From positions 66,665,404-66,729,403 of the forward strand of contig NC_034438.1 of NCBI RefSeq assembly GCF_002078875.1: a DNA stretch of 64,000 nt. The letters run 5' to 3'. Positions 1-11,593 of the stretch are shown piece by piece. The notes under the pieces were generated by a model. That model was not told the DNA's origin. It saw only the letters and a program-made list of their open reading frames with translations, and ran no database searches. The translations under genes and the position numbers were made by a program. The stretch's first letter is position 1, and the number at the start of each line of letters is the position of its first letter. Source of the DNA: Numida meleagris (taxonomy: Eukaryota > Chordata > Aves > Galliformes > Numididae).

Positions 1-139
1 GTCCTTGGATTCAGTAAAAGTGCATCAAGAGACACCAGTTTGAAGATATGAGACTATCTGTAAAAATCAGTAATAAAATGAAGTTTGAACGTGAGCACAT
101 GATAGGGAAGTATACAATATACCTCAATAATGGTAGCTC

Positions 140-951
140 ACAGAATCATAGAATTGCAGGGATTGGAAGGAACCTGAATTGAGTCCAATAGGTCACACAG
201 GTAGGTATCCAGCTGAGTCTTTAGTATCTCCGTAGAAGGAGACTCCACAGCCTCTCTAGGCAACCTGCTTCAGTGCTCCATCACCCTTACTGTAAATAAG
301 TCCTTCTGCATGCTTGTATGGAACTTCCTTTGTTAAAGTTTTATTCCTTGTCCTATTGCTACAAACCACTGAGGAGAACCTGGCCTCATCCATTTGCCTC
401 CCACCACCCTTTAGATATTTATAAACATTAATCAGTTTCCCTCTCAGTCTTCTTTTCTCCAGGCTGAACGGATCCAGGTGACTCAGCCTTTCCTCATACA
501 TAGATGTTCCAGGCCCTCTATCGTCTTTCTGGTGCTTTGCTGGACTCCTTCTAGGATATCCCTGTCTTTTTTGAACTGGGGAGCCCAGAACTGGATACTC
601 CAGATGTGGCCTCAGCAGGGCAAAATAGAAGTGGAGGGTCGCTTTCCTCAACCTGCTGGCCACACTCTTTTTAATGCATCCCAAGATATCATTGACATTC
701 TTGGCCACAAGGACCATAGCCAACCTGTTGTCCTTGAGAACACCCAAGTCCTTCTCTGCAGAGCTCCTCTCCAGCAGGTCATCCCCCAACCTGTACTGAT
801 GCATGTGGTTACTCCTCCCAGATGCAAGACTCTACACTTGCTCTTGTTAAACCTCATCAGATTCCTCCCTGTCCAAATCTCCAGTCTGACCAAGTCTTGT
901 TGAATGGCAGCACAGCCTTCTGCTGTGTCAGCCACTCCTCTCAGCTTTGTA
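140..951 (-). mobile_element. CR1 LINE, 3' part (ORF2 C-terminus plus tail)
   Basis: On the minus strand this is the last ~800 bp of a CR1 non-LTR retrotransposon. The + strand begins with the complement of the CR1 tail (AGAATCATAGAATTG, 141-155) and then the CR1 3' segment about a cytoplasmic 'gagtcc...ggt' block. The minus frames 256-804 and 648-935 are overlapping pieces of ORF2, offset by a frameshift; one contains the reverse-transcriptase C-terminal block EKDLGVLKDN. It is 5'-truncated, as most CR1 copies are, and not functional. Another CR1 in the same orientation abuts it at 952. Confidence 0.9.
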
Positions 952-1482
952 TAGAATCATAGAATCCTTAGAGTTGGAAGGGATCTCTGAGAGCGATCTA
1001 GTCCAACTCCCCTGCAGTGAACAGGGACACCACAGCTAGATCAGGTTGCCTGGGGCCTGGTCCTCAACTTGAAAGTCTCCAGGGAAGGGGCATCAACCAC
1101 AACACTAGGTAACCTGTTCCCGTGCCTCACCACCATCACTGTAAAAGATTTTTTCCTTATATCTAACCTAAATCCACCCTCCCTGAGCTTGAAGCCATTT
1201 CCCCTTGTTCTGTCGCCACAGACCCTGCTAAAAAGTCTGTCCCCTTCTTTCCTGTAGCTCCCCTTTAGATTCTGACAGGCCGCTGTCAGCTCTCAGCCTT
1301 CTCTTCTCCAGGCTGAAAAGCCCCAGCTTTCTCAGCCTGTCCTTGTAGGAGAGGTGTTCCATTCCATGGATCATTTTTGTGGCCCTTTTCTGGATGCACT
1401 CCAGGGATGGAGGTGAGGCTGACTGGCCTGTTGTTTCCTGGATCCTTCTTCTTGACCTTTTTGAAGACTGGAAGCTCAGGTT
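952..1482 (-). mobile_element. CR1 LINE fragment with internal deletion
   Basis: A second minus-oriented CR1 starts directly at 952 with the complement of a CR1 tail (TAGAATCATAGAATCC). It reads through the 3' end and ORF2 C-terminus to about 1400. There the sequence jumps from 'ggatgcactccagggatgg' to 'gtgaggctgactggcctg', which lies several hundred bases further upstream in a CR1 (in the palm of the reverse transcriptase). An internal part is therefore missing. The minus frame 1228-1485 is a relic of ORF2. Confidence 0.85.
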
Positions 1483-4289
1483 CATTACAGTTAATTAATA
1501 AATGCTAGTAAATTAACATTTTTGGTAAACTACAGAAAACAGTTTGCCTCTGGATTATTTTTGAATGCTTCCAAGACACATTTCAAATATCTGCTAATAT
1601 ATCTGTCATTTTCACCATGATTTTCTTTTATAATCCTCTTTTTCTTCATTCCTTTTTGGTAATGCATTTATCATCACACACCAACTATGTTTGCTGGATG
1701 CATTCAAAAGCAACCATTCTTTCTGTTTGTATCTCTTATAATTCTGATCTGAAAAAGAAAAAAAATAATCTAACCAGTGTCCTTAAAACTCAGGAGTCTG
1801 TGGTAGATTGCTTGTTACAAAGCTTATTTTTGAGAACAGAAACTTGAATTCTGCATTCTTAAATGCTGAATTGGGGTGTAAGTGATGTGCACTTCTAGAC
1901 AGCATGTGGCTCAGTGGCAGAAACCTGGTGAGCTGATGTATTTGAATGTCCGGCAAGCCCAAGCAAGAGCTGCTTGCCAGGGTTTGTGCAAGGAATGCAG
2001 AGCAGATCATTGACTTGTCTGACAATTTAGGATCGTGTCTTTGCTCTTCAGAGACTGTGAGTTAGAAACTAGCTGTAACAATGAAATATTCTTGCTGTTT
2101 CTTAACAAAATAAAAGCAATCCTATGTAAATATACTAATTATTCTGCATTGTGGTATAGCTGTTCATGCAACTGTCCATTTTGCTTTTCACATTATCACA
2201 GCCTGTATCACACAGTAGCTTAAAGGAAAAGACAGGCCAGGGCATATAAATTGATTACATCTTGTGAATTGTGTGAATACAATGTGAATTACTGCCTCTT
2301 TCATTTATATATTCACTGAAATAAAGTTTTTGCTACGCAAATTTAACTGCTGCTTCTTTTTTTTTCCTATCTGTCCTGAAACATACTACTTTATGACCCA
2401 CTTGTTGCAAAGTTAAGAAAAGATAGAATGCACTAGCAGAGATTTTTTTGATCAGTTCTGCGTATACACATTGAAAAAATAGAGTATGTACTATAAGAAG
2501 AATGCAGAGAAGAAACAGAATGAAGACTGAAAGAAAAAAGATGGGAAAACTGTAAATCTAATTCTTTGGCATGGACTGGCTGGGCATAACAAACATCCTT
2601 CCCACTCAAGTGTTATGTTCTAGTTTTCTCTAAACAACCAGGTGAAAACAAGACTTAAGGAAAATAAATTTTTAGATATAAATGATAAAATGAGAGCATA
2701 GTGTACATGGCTGTCCAGGACAGTATGTCTATAGATGACTGAAATTCATTGAGCAGTATACCTGTTTACCACAAAATATGAATATTATGAGTATGATCTA
2801 TAAAAATACTTACAACAACAATGGATCTGCCTGAAGGAAAGAAATTTTTTTTTGCAGAATTCAAACACATTGAATTCCCAAGGATCTGAAAAGCCAGGAG
2901 CTAGCAATAATCTCAGAAATGTCTTGCTTTTATTACAGCTACGATAATTTGTAGCTCTCAAGATGCAAACTGTTAAATAAAAAGGGTCAGTAAATACTGA
3001 TTATTATTAATATCATCCTAGGCTTATAAAGGATCATGGAAGTCAAATAAATTGATTTAATACTCTCTTGGTACTCAGGAAATTATTTATCTTACCCCAA
3101 CAGCCTCATAATGTATACATGGTTTTATCTTGTCAGAACCAGGTAGAATTTCTCTCTTGCTATGAATTTTATTCATCTTCTGACTGTGAAGCACAAACAG
3201 GGTACCAAGACAGTCTGCTTGATCTTGGCCAAGGAGAAGAGTGTGCCAACACAAAGGGACTCAAAACATGTCATTTTCTTTACAGAAATGGGACTGAGGT
3301 AGCCAAGGACAGGACCGTAACAGCTCTTCTTTCTATGTGCTAGTTAGACTTTTCTTTATCACTTGATAAGGAACATGAAAAGGAGTTTTAAGGACATTAG
3401 TGGAGGTAGTGTACAACACTTTCTTCACTGCACTTCTATTTCAGCCCATGTTGCAATTCAAATATCTACAGCAGTGCTCCTCCAGGAGCTCCCCAGAGGA
3501 AACAATACTATTTTAATTGTTCTTAATCATGTTTCTGGAAGGCACACTGCTCAGTTCTCCTTTCTTCCATAGACAGACTTGGAAGAAAGAGCCTGAATGG
3601 GCTCTTCTCTGTGAGAACAGTGTTTTTCAGGGAACAGTGGAAGAGCGCTCTCCTTTCTTTTTTCAGAGCACAAGGACAGAACCAAATGCTCTTTTTCTTA
3701 AGAGGAAAAAACAATAGAAGATTCTGGAATAATGTAAGTCTGTACCTGGAAATCTTGGTATCAAATGTTAAGTCCCGCTCATGTTGCAAACAAATAAAGA
3801 ACTGACCAGGAGTTGTTTTTGGCTTTCAGCTGTGCAAAACAGAGCTCCAAGCAGTCACTGTATGAACAGCTTTACACTGTCTAAATATCAGGATCCTTTT
3901 GCACAAATAGGCTTTGCACTGATGACTAGTGTATTTGGACACTGCTAATATTAGCCAGAAAATCAATGCATAACTATGTGCAAACAATAACTTTTCAAGC
4001 TCCTTCAAATGCTGGAAATGTTTGCAGTTAATAAGCAATGGGTAATTTGAATACTTTTAATGCAAACTAAGTAACCTTTTAAAATTCAGAAGTTTTTATT
4101 ATAAATCCTTGAAGGTTTGATTCCACTACCTTTTAAAATAAACAGAAGTTATCCCTATGATGTAAATAGGTGCTAAGTCACTCTTCAGATAAGAAAGACT
4201 ATAAGAACAAAGGGATAATTTGTACATGTTGAGAAGTTCCAAGAAATTTTGTTTTATTACATAAATACAGTACACAGTAGTTCATATTC
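1483..4289. other. AT-rich non-coding DNA, nothing recognised
   Basis: No repeat family, RNA gene or exon could be identified here. The reading frames present (for example 3068-3343 + and 3523-3789 -) are under 100 codons and lack a recognisable motif. Confidence 0.5.
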
Positions 4290-5980
4290 ACAGAGCCATA
4301 GAATCATTTGCTGAATATCAAGTCCACATCCCTGCTAGAAGCAAGGGCACCTTGCTATGTTCCATAGTGTGTTGCTATGGAATATATCCAGTTGAGCTTT
4401 AAGTATCTCCAAGAATAGAGACTACACAACTTGTCTGGTTAACTTGTTCCAGCATTTGAAAACTCACAGTAGAAATGTTTCTTATTTTTGAAAGGGATTT
4501 CATGTGTCTCATTTTGTTCTTCTGGGCACCACTGAGGAGCTTCTGGTTCTGTCTTCATTAATGGCTTCCATCAGATATTTATATACACGGTTAAAATATT
4601 CCCGAGCCTTCTCTTCTCCCGTCTGAGCAGTCCCAGTTCTCTCAACCTCTTCTCACAGGAGACGAGCTCCAGATACTTAATCATTTTTGTAGCCCTTTGC
4701 CGGGCTGTCTCTAATAGAGAGAGCTTCACATCTCTCTTATGCTGGGGAGCCCAGAACTGGACAGAGTAGTCCAGGTACAGCCTTACTAGTACTAAACTGA
4801 CTTTGTGCCACTGACCACAATCCTCTAAGCTCAGCTGTTCAGTTTCTTGCTTCTTTTCCTGCTTGTCCTTCTGGATAATAGGTGTGATATTTGCTCTATT
4901 TGCCATCCAGAGGGACCTGGACAGGTTGGAGAAGTGGGCCCATGTGAACCCAATGAGGTTGAACAACACGAAATGCAAGGTGTTGCACTTGGCCCAGGGC
5001 AATGCCAGGTAATTATACAAACTGGGGGAAGAACTTGAGAGCAGCCCTGCAGAGAAGGGCTTGGGGGTCCTGGTGGATGAGAAGCTGGACATGAGCCAGC
5101 AGTGTGCGCTGGCAGCCTGGAAGGCCAGCTGTGTTCTGGGCTGCAATAAAAGAGGAGCAGCCAGCAGGGAGAGGGAGGGGATTGTCCCCCTCTACTCAGC
5201 TCTTGTGAGGCCCCATCTGGAGTACTGCGTCCAGGCCTGGGGCCCCTGGCACAAGAAAGACGCGGAGCTCTTGGAACAAGTTCAGAGGAGGGCCACCAAG
5301 AGGATCAGAGGGCTGGAGCACCTCTCCTATGAAAGGTGGAGGGAACTGGGTTTTGTTTAGTTTGGAGAAGAGAAGGCTCTGGGGTTACCTCATTGTGGCC
5401 TTCCAGTACTTGAAGGGAGCGTATAAACAGGAGGGGGAACAATTGTTCACGAGGGTGGATAGCGATTGGATAAGGGGGAATGGTTTTAAACTGAGACAGC
5501 GGAGATTTAAGTTAGATGTTAGGAGGAAGTTTTTCACACAGAGGGTGGTGACACACTGGAACAGGTTGCCCAAGGAGGTTGTGGATGCCCCGTCCCTGGA
5601 GGCATTCAAGGCCAGGCTGGACGTGGCTCTGGGCAGCCTGGTCTAAGGGTTGTTGACCCTGCCCACAGCAGGGGGGTTGAAACTAAATGATCTTTGAGGT
5701 CCTTTTCAACCTGGGCCATTCTATGGGTCTACAATTCTATGATTCTTTCTCCCAGTCCTCAGTAACCTCCTTGGTCACCATGATCATTTAAAAATGATCA
5801 AGAGCTGCCTCAAAATGCATTTGTGCATGCATTCTGTCATGCCCCATGAATTCATGTCTGTCCACTTTGCTTAAATATTCCCTAACCTGATCCTCTCTGC
5901 AGAGCCTAAGTTCTACTTTTTGGCCAGCTCTTTCCTCTCAGGACACTGAACTCTACCATTTCCTGGATTCCATGTAACTT
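4290..5980 (-). mobile_element. Older CR1, split by a younger CR1 insertion
   Basis: This is a diverged minus-oriented CR1 in two parts, 4290-4893 and 5748 to about 5980. The left part runs from a decayed 3' end (agccatagaatcat, 4294-4307) through ORF2 (minus frame starting near 4570; CR1-like block LRELGLLRREKRRLGN). It stops at 'ataggtgtgatatttgctc'. The right part resumes the same element at 'cagtcctcagtaacctcc...atgatcatt', the CR1 segment that normally follows. The intervening 4894-5747 is a CR1 in the opposite orientation, so the order of the two insertions is clear. Confidence 0.75.
4894..5747 (+). mobile_element. Young CR1, 3' 850 bp, nested in an older CR1
   Basis: This is a plus-oriented CR1 beginning at 'ccatccagagggacctgg' and ending in the tail 'tacaattctatgattc'. 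It holds the C-terminal ~190 codons of ORF2 with one frameshift near 5335-5350. The first frame (5061-5360) contains [17 protein letters not shown]; the second (5329-5646) contains [19 protein letters not shown] and ends in a stop at 5646. It shares its 3' consensus with the copy at 39130-39440 ('tgatctttgaggtccttttc'), so both belong to one subfamily. The low degree of decay suggests it is younger than its host element. Confidence 0.9.
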
Positions 5981-8900
5981 TGCAGTGGCTCAAGTCATCT
6001 CTGAATATGAAGCTCTGTGCACACGAGGCTGCTTCCATTTGTCGGAAAAAGAACTCATCTACTTCTTCCTGACTATATGGTCTGTTGTGTCAGTGTGGTT
6101 CCACCACAAGATTGCCAATTATGGTATTCTCTCTAAGCCCAGTCATTCCAATCTCAGTGGTTTGTGATACTTCCCTAGGGAAAGCTAAATGCCTTGGACT
6201 GCACTGCTTTGTCACCTGTTTTAGACAGGAACCACTATTCAGAATCTGGGGCTTGAATATATTACTTCTGGATCTGAAAAGAAGAATGACACTTAGTAGT
6301 ACAAGTGGTTGCCAAAGTTTGTCTTTTAACAACTTTTACCAGCTGGGTACTGGCTTGTTTATTTATTTGCTTGCTTCTGTAGGATTTTCTGATGTTGTTT
6401 ACAGGTGGGACTCCTTGGCTTTATGCATCAAGCCCTGGAAAGAGCACTATGTTGAAAACAAGTTTTCAGTGTTATGTAATTAATCATTTGTTTTTTATTA
6501 AACTATTTATGCTAACAATCTGAGTTTGCATCTCTTCAGAAAGCAGAAGAGTAAAGTTCATAGTGTGTTGGAGGCATAGAGAATATTGGACAGGTCTCAC
6601 TTAAGAAATCTGTCCATTGCAGATACTACTGTATACCTAATCCTACCTACTGGAGCTGTGATATTATTTAGAGTTTTTTCCAACTTGGAAAATATTTAAT
6701 GGTAATGACTAAGTTACACATGAAGGTGGGGTGAAGAGGCAAGGTGAAGGAGCAGTTTTCAGAAATGTTAATGGCACCACAAGTGACTCATTATTAATCT
6801 TTTGGTAGAGTTTAAGGCAGGACTTAAGAAAGCATGGGAAATCTAATAAAAGTGAAAACACGTTACTTGGATTGTCTAAAATTTAGTGAATGAGTTAATT
6901 AGTATTTTGAAAGCCCCATGCAGCATGCTCAGTAGTGGCTAACATTTGAATGCCAGACATCTTTGCACGTCGGCTTTTGAAGCCCCAAGAGATTTTGCCA
7001 TTTGTTCAGAATAGGTCTGTCTTCAGGAGATAAGTCTCTCAGGTAATTTGAAGCACAGCCACAAAATGAAGTCCGTTTGATGGTCTGAAAGTGGAAAATG
7101 TCTCTTACCCAATTAATTAATGCTGTTCTTTTAAAATTCCTGTTCATGTTCTGTTTTATATGCCATTCCCTCAGATGTCTGAACCCCTACAAGCTTATTC
7201 CAGGATTTTTTTTAGTGGTTTGCCTCTGATGTAAGTAGCTACACTTTTTACCACAAGCCAGACAATTGTCCCCATCTCTTTTTGTGTATGTGTGCATAGT
7301 GGCACACTCCCACCTGATCATTTCACATGGTATCTGCTGCAGGGTTTAAGCTGAATTGACCTTTTTTACTGCAATATATTACACCCACCAGGCTAAGGAT
7401 TATTTAACACCAGAAGCAAGCAGAGGATAGAGACAAAGGAGCTAAGCTCTCGCTCTCTGTAGTGTTGCCCGCTCCATTTTCCTTTAATATTGCAATTGAA
7501 GTTACATGCTCTGAAGATTTCCTTTAACTTTTAATATCTTTTTTTTTTTCCCATTCAATATGTGGCTGCTAGTGCTGAGTGCAAAAGTGATTTCTATCTA
7601 TAAAGCTGCTGCATTATTTAAGCTTTCATCTCTATTATGTAGTTACTTTATTAATACCTTCTTTAAGATCATGACCTTAATTCACTGTTTAAAGGGACAA
7701 AGGCAAATGTCTCAGTCAGTGACACATTTCTCATTTTAAGGAGAGATAAACCTCCTGCTCAGCCTGGAATTATGGAAGGTGGAAATGTAGGAAGCGTTTC
7801 TCAGCATGCATATTCTGCAAAACCTGCTCCAAGGCAGCAAATGCCACTTCTGAGCCCACTGCCGTCGTCAGCCATTTTACAGATAAGTAATGTTCTTGTG
7901 TGCATGGCAGACATCTTGCAGAGAAATAATATTGCTTGTGTGTGGCAGCCAGCAGGAGACATTGCTAAACAGTACCCATCCTTTATTAGTGCTGCTTTAA
8001 TGAGCAGGAAAAAGATACTGTTTTATTTTGAGCGCTAAGTAGGTTCTGGGAAATTGCATTGCTCTTACAGGAATTAGGATGTTAAAGATTTTACTTTTCT
8101 TGCAGACATATCACAGTGCTGTGTGGTGGTCTAAAGCACATAACATTAAGCTATTACACATCTAGAGAAATTATGATACTTGTCCTTAAGTCTGTAAGAG
8201 TTTTATGTTGGAATATGTGTGAAAGTGATTCACAAATAGCTCAAACTGGGTTTAAGCCTTTGTTTTCTTACTCCCAGCTCCTCCACTCCCTTCTCTTTTC
8301 TCTTCCTACTTACTCTCATCTTACTGATGATCTAAACACACTAACTGAGACAGGATACTGGAATCAGAAAGATAAAAATGTTTTTCTATAAACTATGCAT
8401 TCTTAAAGAAATGCTAGGAAAGAAAATTAGGTGAGGGTTTGCTAATGCATTAATTTCAGTAACTTTCACAACTAATGGCTCTCTATAGCACCACTGGAAT
8501 TATATTGTTCCTTTTCAGACTCTGTAAAACAATACTGCACTGCTAAATCCAGTATCAGAAATTAAAATAATGCATTGGGTGCTCTTCTAAAAGCCTGGTG
8601 TTCGTTGTAACAGAGAGTACCGATGCTGTTCTTTGTGTAACTGAAAGAACAAGAAGAGATTAAGATTAACAACAGACACAAAATAGCTAGTGTTGTCAGA
8701 TACAATTTGCCAGACTTTTGATCAGCGTAATATTTTCTATGACATTTTTTTAATCAGTAACTGAGATCTGCAGTACTTTTGTTTGCTGTATGAACTGTAG
8801 GAGTTATTAACCCTATAAGTACTTCACCTCAGCATTTCTTTCTAGGTTATTCAGTCCATTTCTCAGACAACATTTTGGGGGGGGTTTTGTAAAGTGAGTC

Positions 8901-11051
8901 CTTGCTTTGCTCTGGTGAACATAATATGTTTGTCCACTCAGTGTTGCTTCATATTTGTATAGGTGGCTGCCACCCTGTAGCTCCATCCTGATAGCTGTGG
9001 TACTCATGAGCTGCTGCTACCACACAAGCAAAAGCATTGCTCCCTGCTGTGAATGCATCATTCCTCCTCTACGTAATTTTCTCATGTGCCATGCCAGATC
9101 CTTGTTAATAATCAAAGGATTGCTACGCTAGTTGAACTTCACTGATTTTACCCAAAATTTAATACACGGTATAAATCAGAGAACTTGTGACTTGAGGTCT
9201 CAAAGCTATTGCTCCTGAAGAAAGCAATAGCCCCCCTGCCCTCTCCTCCCCATAGGAGATCTTCTATACTTTCTTATATATTCCAGCTGATAATTATCTC
9301 TCTCACTGCATTTTACTACTTGTTCAGTAAGAAAGAATTTTGTCTTTGATAATCCTTATCTCGTTTTTGTTGCGAGATTTTCTGTGTCTTTGATCAGTGA
9401 ATAACACTGTTCAAGATTCAGAAACATCATGACATGAGAATGACTTCTTTTTCATTCCCTACTCCATTTCCATTTCTACTTCTATTTCTATTTCCATTTC
9501 CACTTTCACTTCACCCTTCTTTCCTATCCCTTCTGAGACTCTTTAAGTACCTGTAATGAGACTTGATTTATTGTACTCAGGCCTGCATGACAAAACCAGT
9601 TCTCAGCCTACTGGCATTCTAGGAGCTCTGCATAGGCCATTGCTCCTGAGCAAGAGGTGAGTTGGCAGGGTGCACTCAGAAAAGTGATAGTCCACTACTT
9701 TCCATCAGAACTTTGCACAGAACTCTTGTGAAGTCGTCCTAGAAATATCAGTTCTACTGTCAATTGGTATAAACTTCAAGGAAGGGCAAAGGGCAATCAA
9801 CCCCTATCACTACTTTGTGTTATGTCCTGTCCCCAGCAGAAGTTTCCAATTATTCCTATTCGTGCCAGCTTCTCTTTATGTGTCTCCATCTGAATAATAT
9901 TTTTGGAAATTACTAGCAAGATCTTTAAGGATAACCTTGTTGTTTTTTTCCATTTCAACTTTTAAACAACAACATTGAAATTTGACTGAGTTGCATGTAT
10001 TCTAACCTTGCTATTACAACTGGTCATTTCTGAGCAGTCATGCATTTTTCAGAACTTCATATGTTTCCGCAGTACCAAAAAAAAAAAATGTCTACGGACC
10101 GTTCTGCTGCTTGACTCAGGCAAATGATTCTTATTCCTTCCTTTGCTCCCAGTACAGATATGGAAAAAAAGAAATAAATTTTCAGGCAACAGAGTAGTCA
10201 TAAAATATTGGACAGATCCTGGAACTGGTGATTCAAAAAACCAAATACACATCCCTTAAAGCAATAGCATTAGAATGAGGAAAGAAATATATATTTTAGG
10301 TTCTGACTGAGTACTCTTTAATCTCTGTATGTGTCTTTGAGATAGGGATTGAGATTCTTCGCACGTTCAAATTATGCATACAATCTGAAGAATAAATAAA
10401 TATTCAAATCTATGCTTTTTTTAATGTGTCATTTTTAGAATGTTTTTGGATTTCCAAACCTCCTCATGTGTTTGCTTATTTCAGAATCACATAATCAATT
10501 TCAGTAATCCTATGTTATTATTTTGCTCAAGGATCTGCTAAAAACTTTTGAGATTAATGAGAAGAGCCAAGAGTACAGCAGACAGGAGGACCCATGAAGC
10601 AAGTTGTACAAAATTGTATGCAGTGTGTAAAGTGAACAGCAGGGAAAATGTATTTTACTGTGAGGTTTTCAGTTACCACATGTCATTATGTTAAATGGAA
10701 ACAAACAGCTTTAAGAAGACTAAAAAATGGCATTCAATTTTAAACCATCAGTCTCCTGTTAATTGTGGATCACCAGAAAATAGTCTCTTACTAGGCAAAA
10801 ATTGACTTCAGATGTACCTGCCCAATGTTACATTTACTGAACTTCTCAGAAATTTCTGCAGAGGAAGGCTTCTTGATAAAGTCCAGGCAAAGAGAACTTT
10901 GTATTCTAGTCACTATCTAGTCAGTCTTCCTGTCAAAACAATGTACTCCTCAAAGTGTTTGAGCGCATGAAATTGTTTCAACACATGATAAAATGATAAT
11001 ACTATGTGATGGCACAACATTTTTAAAAATCCTGGTCAGCTTATGTTATAT
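5981..11051. other. Non-coding DNA with few repeats
   Basis: No gene or dispersed repeat was recognised over about 5 kb. It contains a degenerate TTTCYA hexanucleotide tract (9464-9512). Reading frames such as 6085-6483 (+, 132 codons) and 7772-8038 (+) show no family motif and are taken as chance. Confidence 0.5.
9464..9512. repeat. Degenerate pyrimidine-rich hexanucleotide tract
   Basis: Imperfect tandem units of the type ccattt / ctattt / ctactt, pyrimidine-rich on the + strand, about eight units. Simple-sequence repeat. Confidence 0.7.
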
Positions 11052-11593
11052 GAGAGTTGTCATGGTTTTGTGATTTTCGGTTATTGGTATTCCACATCAT
11101 AACATCATGTAGTGGATATACCTGGTTCTCAGAAGAGAAGGACTATTACAGTCCTCACGGTACTTTGCTCCTCTGTTACCATTTTCCAGCCAGAGGGAAA
11201 AGATAAAAGCTCGCAGTATAAAAACTTGCAGATCACGAGACCTCGTTCCTTTTTCCGCCGTCTCTCGTCTTGGCAGCACCTCGCTCTCCAGCCGTCTTAT
11301 CGTCGGTAGTAGAGTAAGGCCTACCTTGATTTTGGGACATTCTCTCTCTCTGTATTGGATTTATCAGCTTAAATTGTAATTATATTGTATTATAGTGTGT
11401 TGTTTTGCATTCCGATATTTTATTTAGTAAATTAGTTTTGTTTCTCCTCAGATTGTTGCTGCTGTTCTATGCTCTCAGGGCCATCTCCCTACCCTTTTCC
11501 CCTTTCCCCTTTTCCCGGGACGTGGGCCCGTGGGTCCCCCGTCCCCTTCGTCACGGAATCGGGCCTAATGCCCGTAAACCATTGACAGAGAGT
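11052..11593 (+). mobile_element. Solo retroviral LTR (530 bp) with 6-bp target duplication
   Basis: A long terminal repeat runs from TGTCATGG (11058) to TTGACA (11587), with the canonical TG...CA ends. It is flanked by perfect direct repeats GAGAGT at 11052-11057 and 11588-11593. A TATA box (TATAAAAA, 11217-11224) sits about 160 bp in, where a U3/R boundary is expected. No gag, pol or env follows, so this is a solo LTR left by recombination between the two LTRs of a provirus. A second member of the same family lies inverted at 34549-35057. I cannot name the family with certainty. The frames 11097-11309 and 11405-11629 are incidental. Confidence 0.85.

Noticed and set aside
6085..6483. 132-codon plus-strand reading frame
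   Set aside because: It has no family resemblance, overlaps other frames, and its AT-rich composition matches the flanking non-coding DNA.
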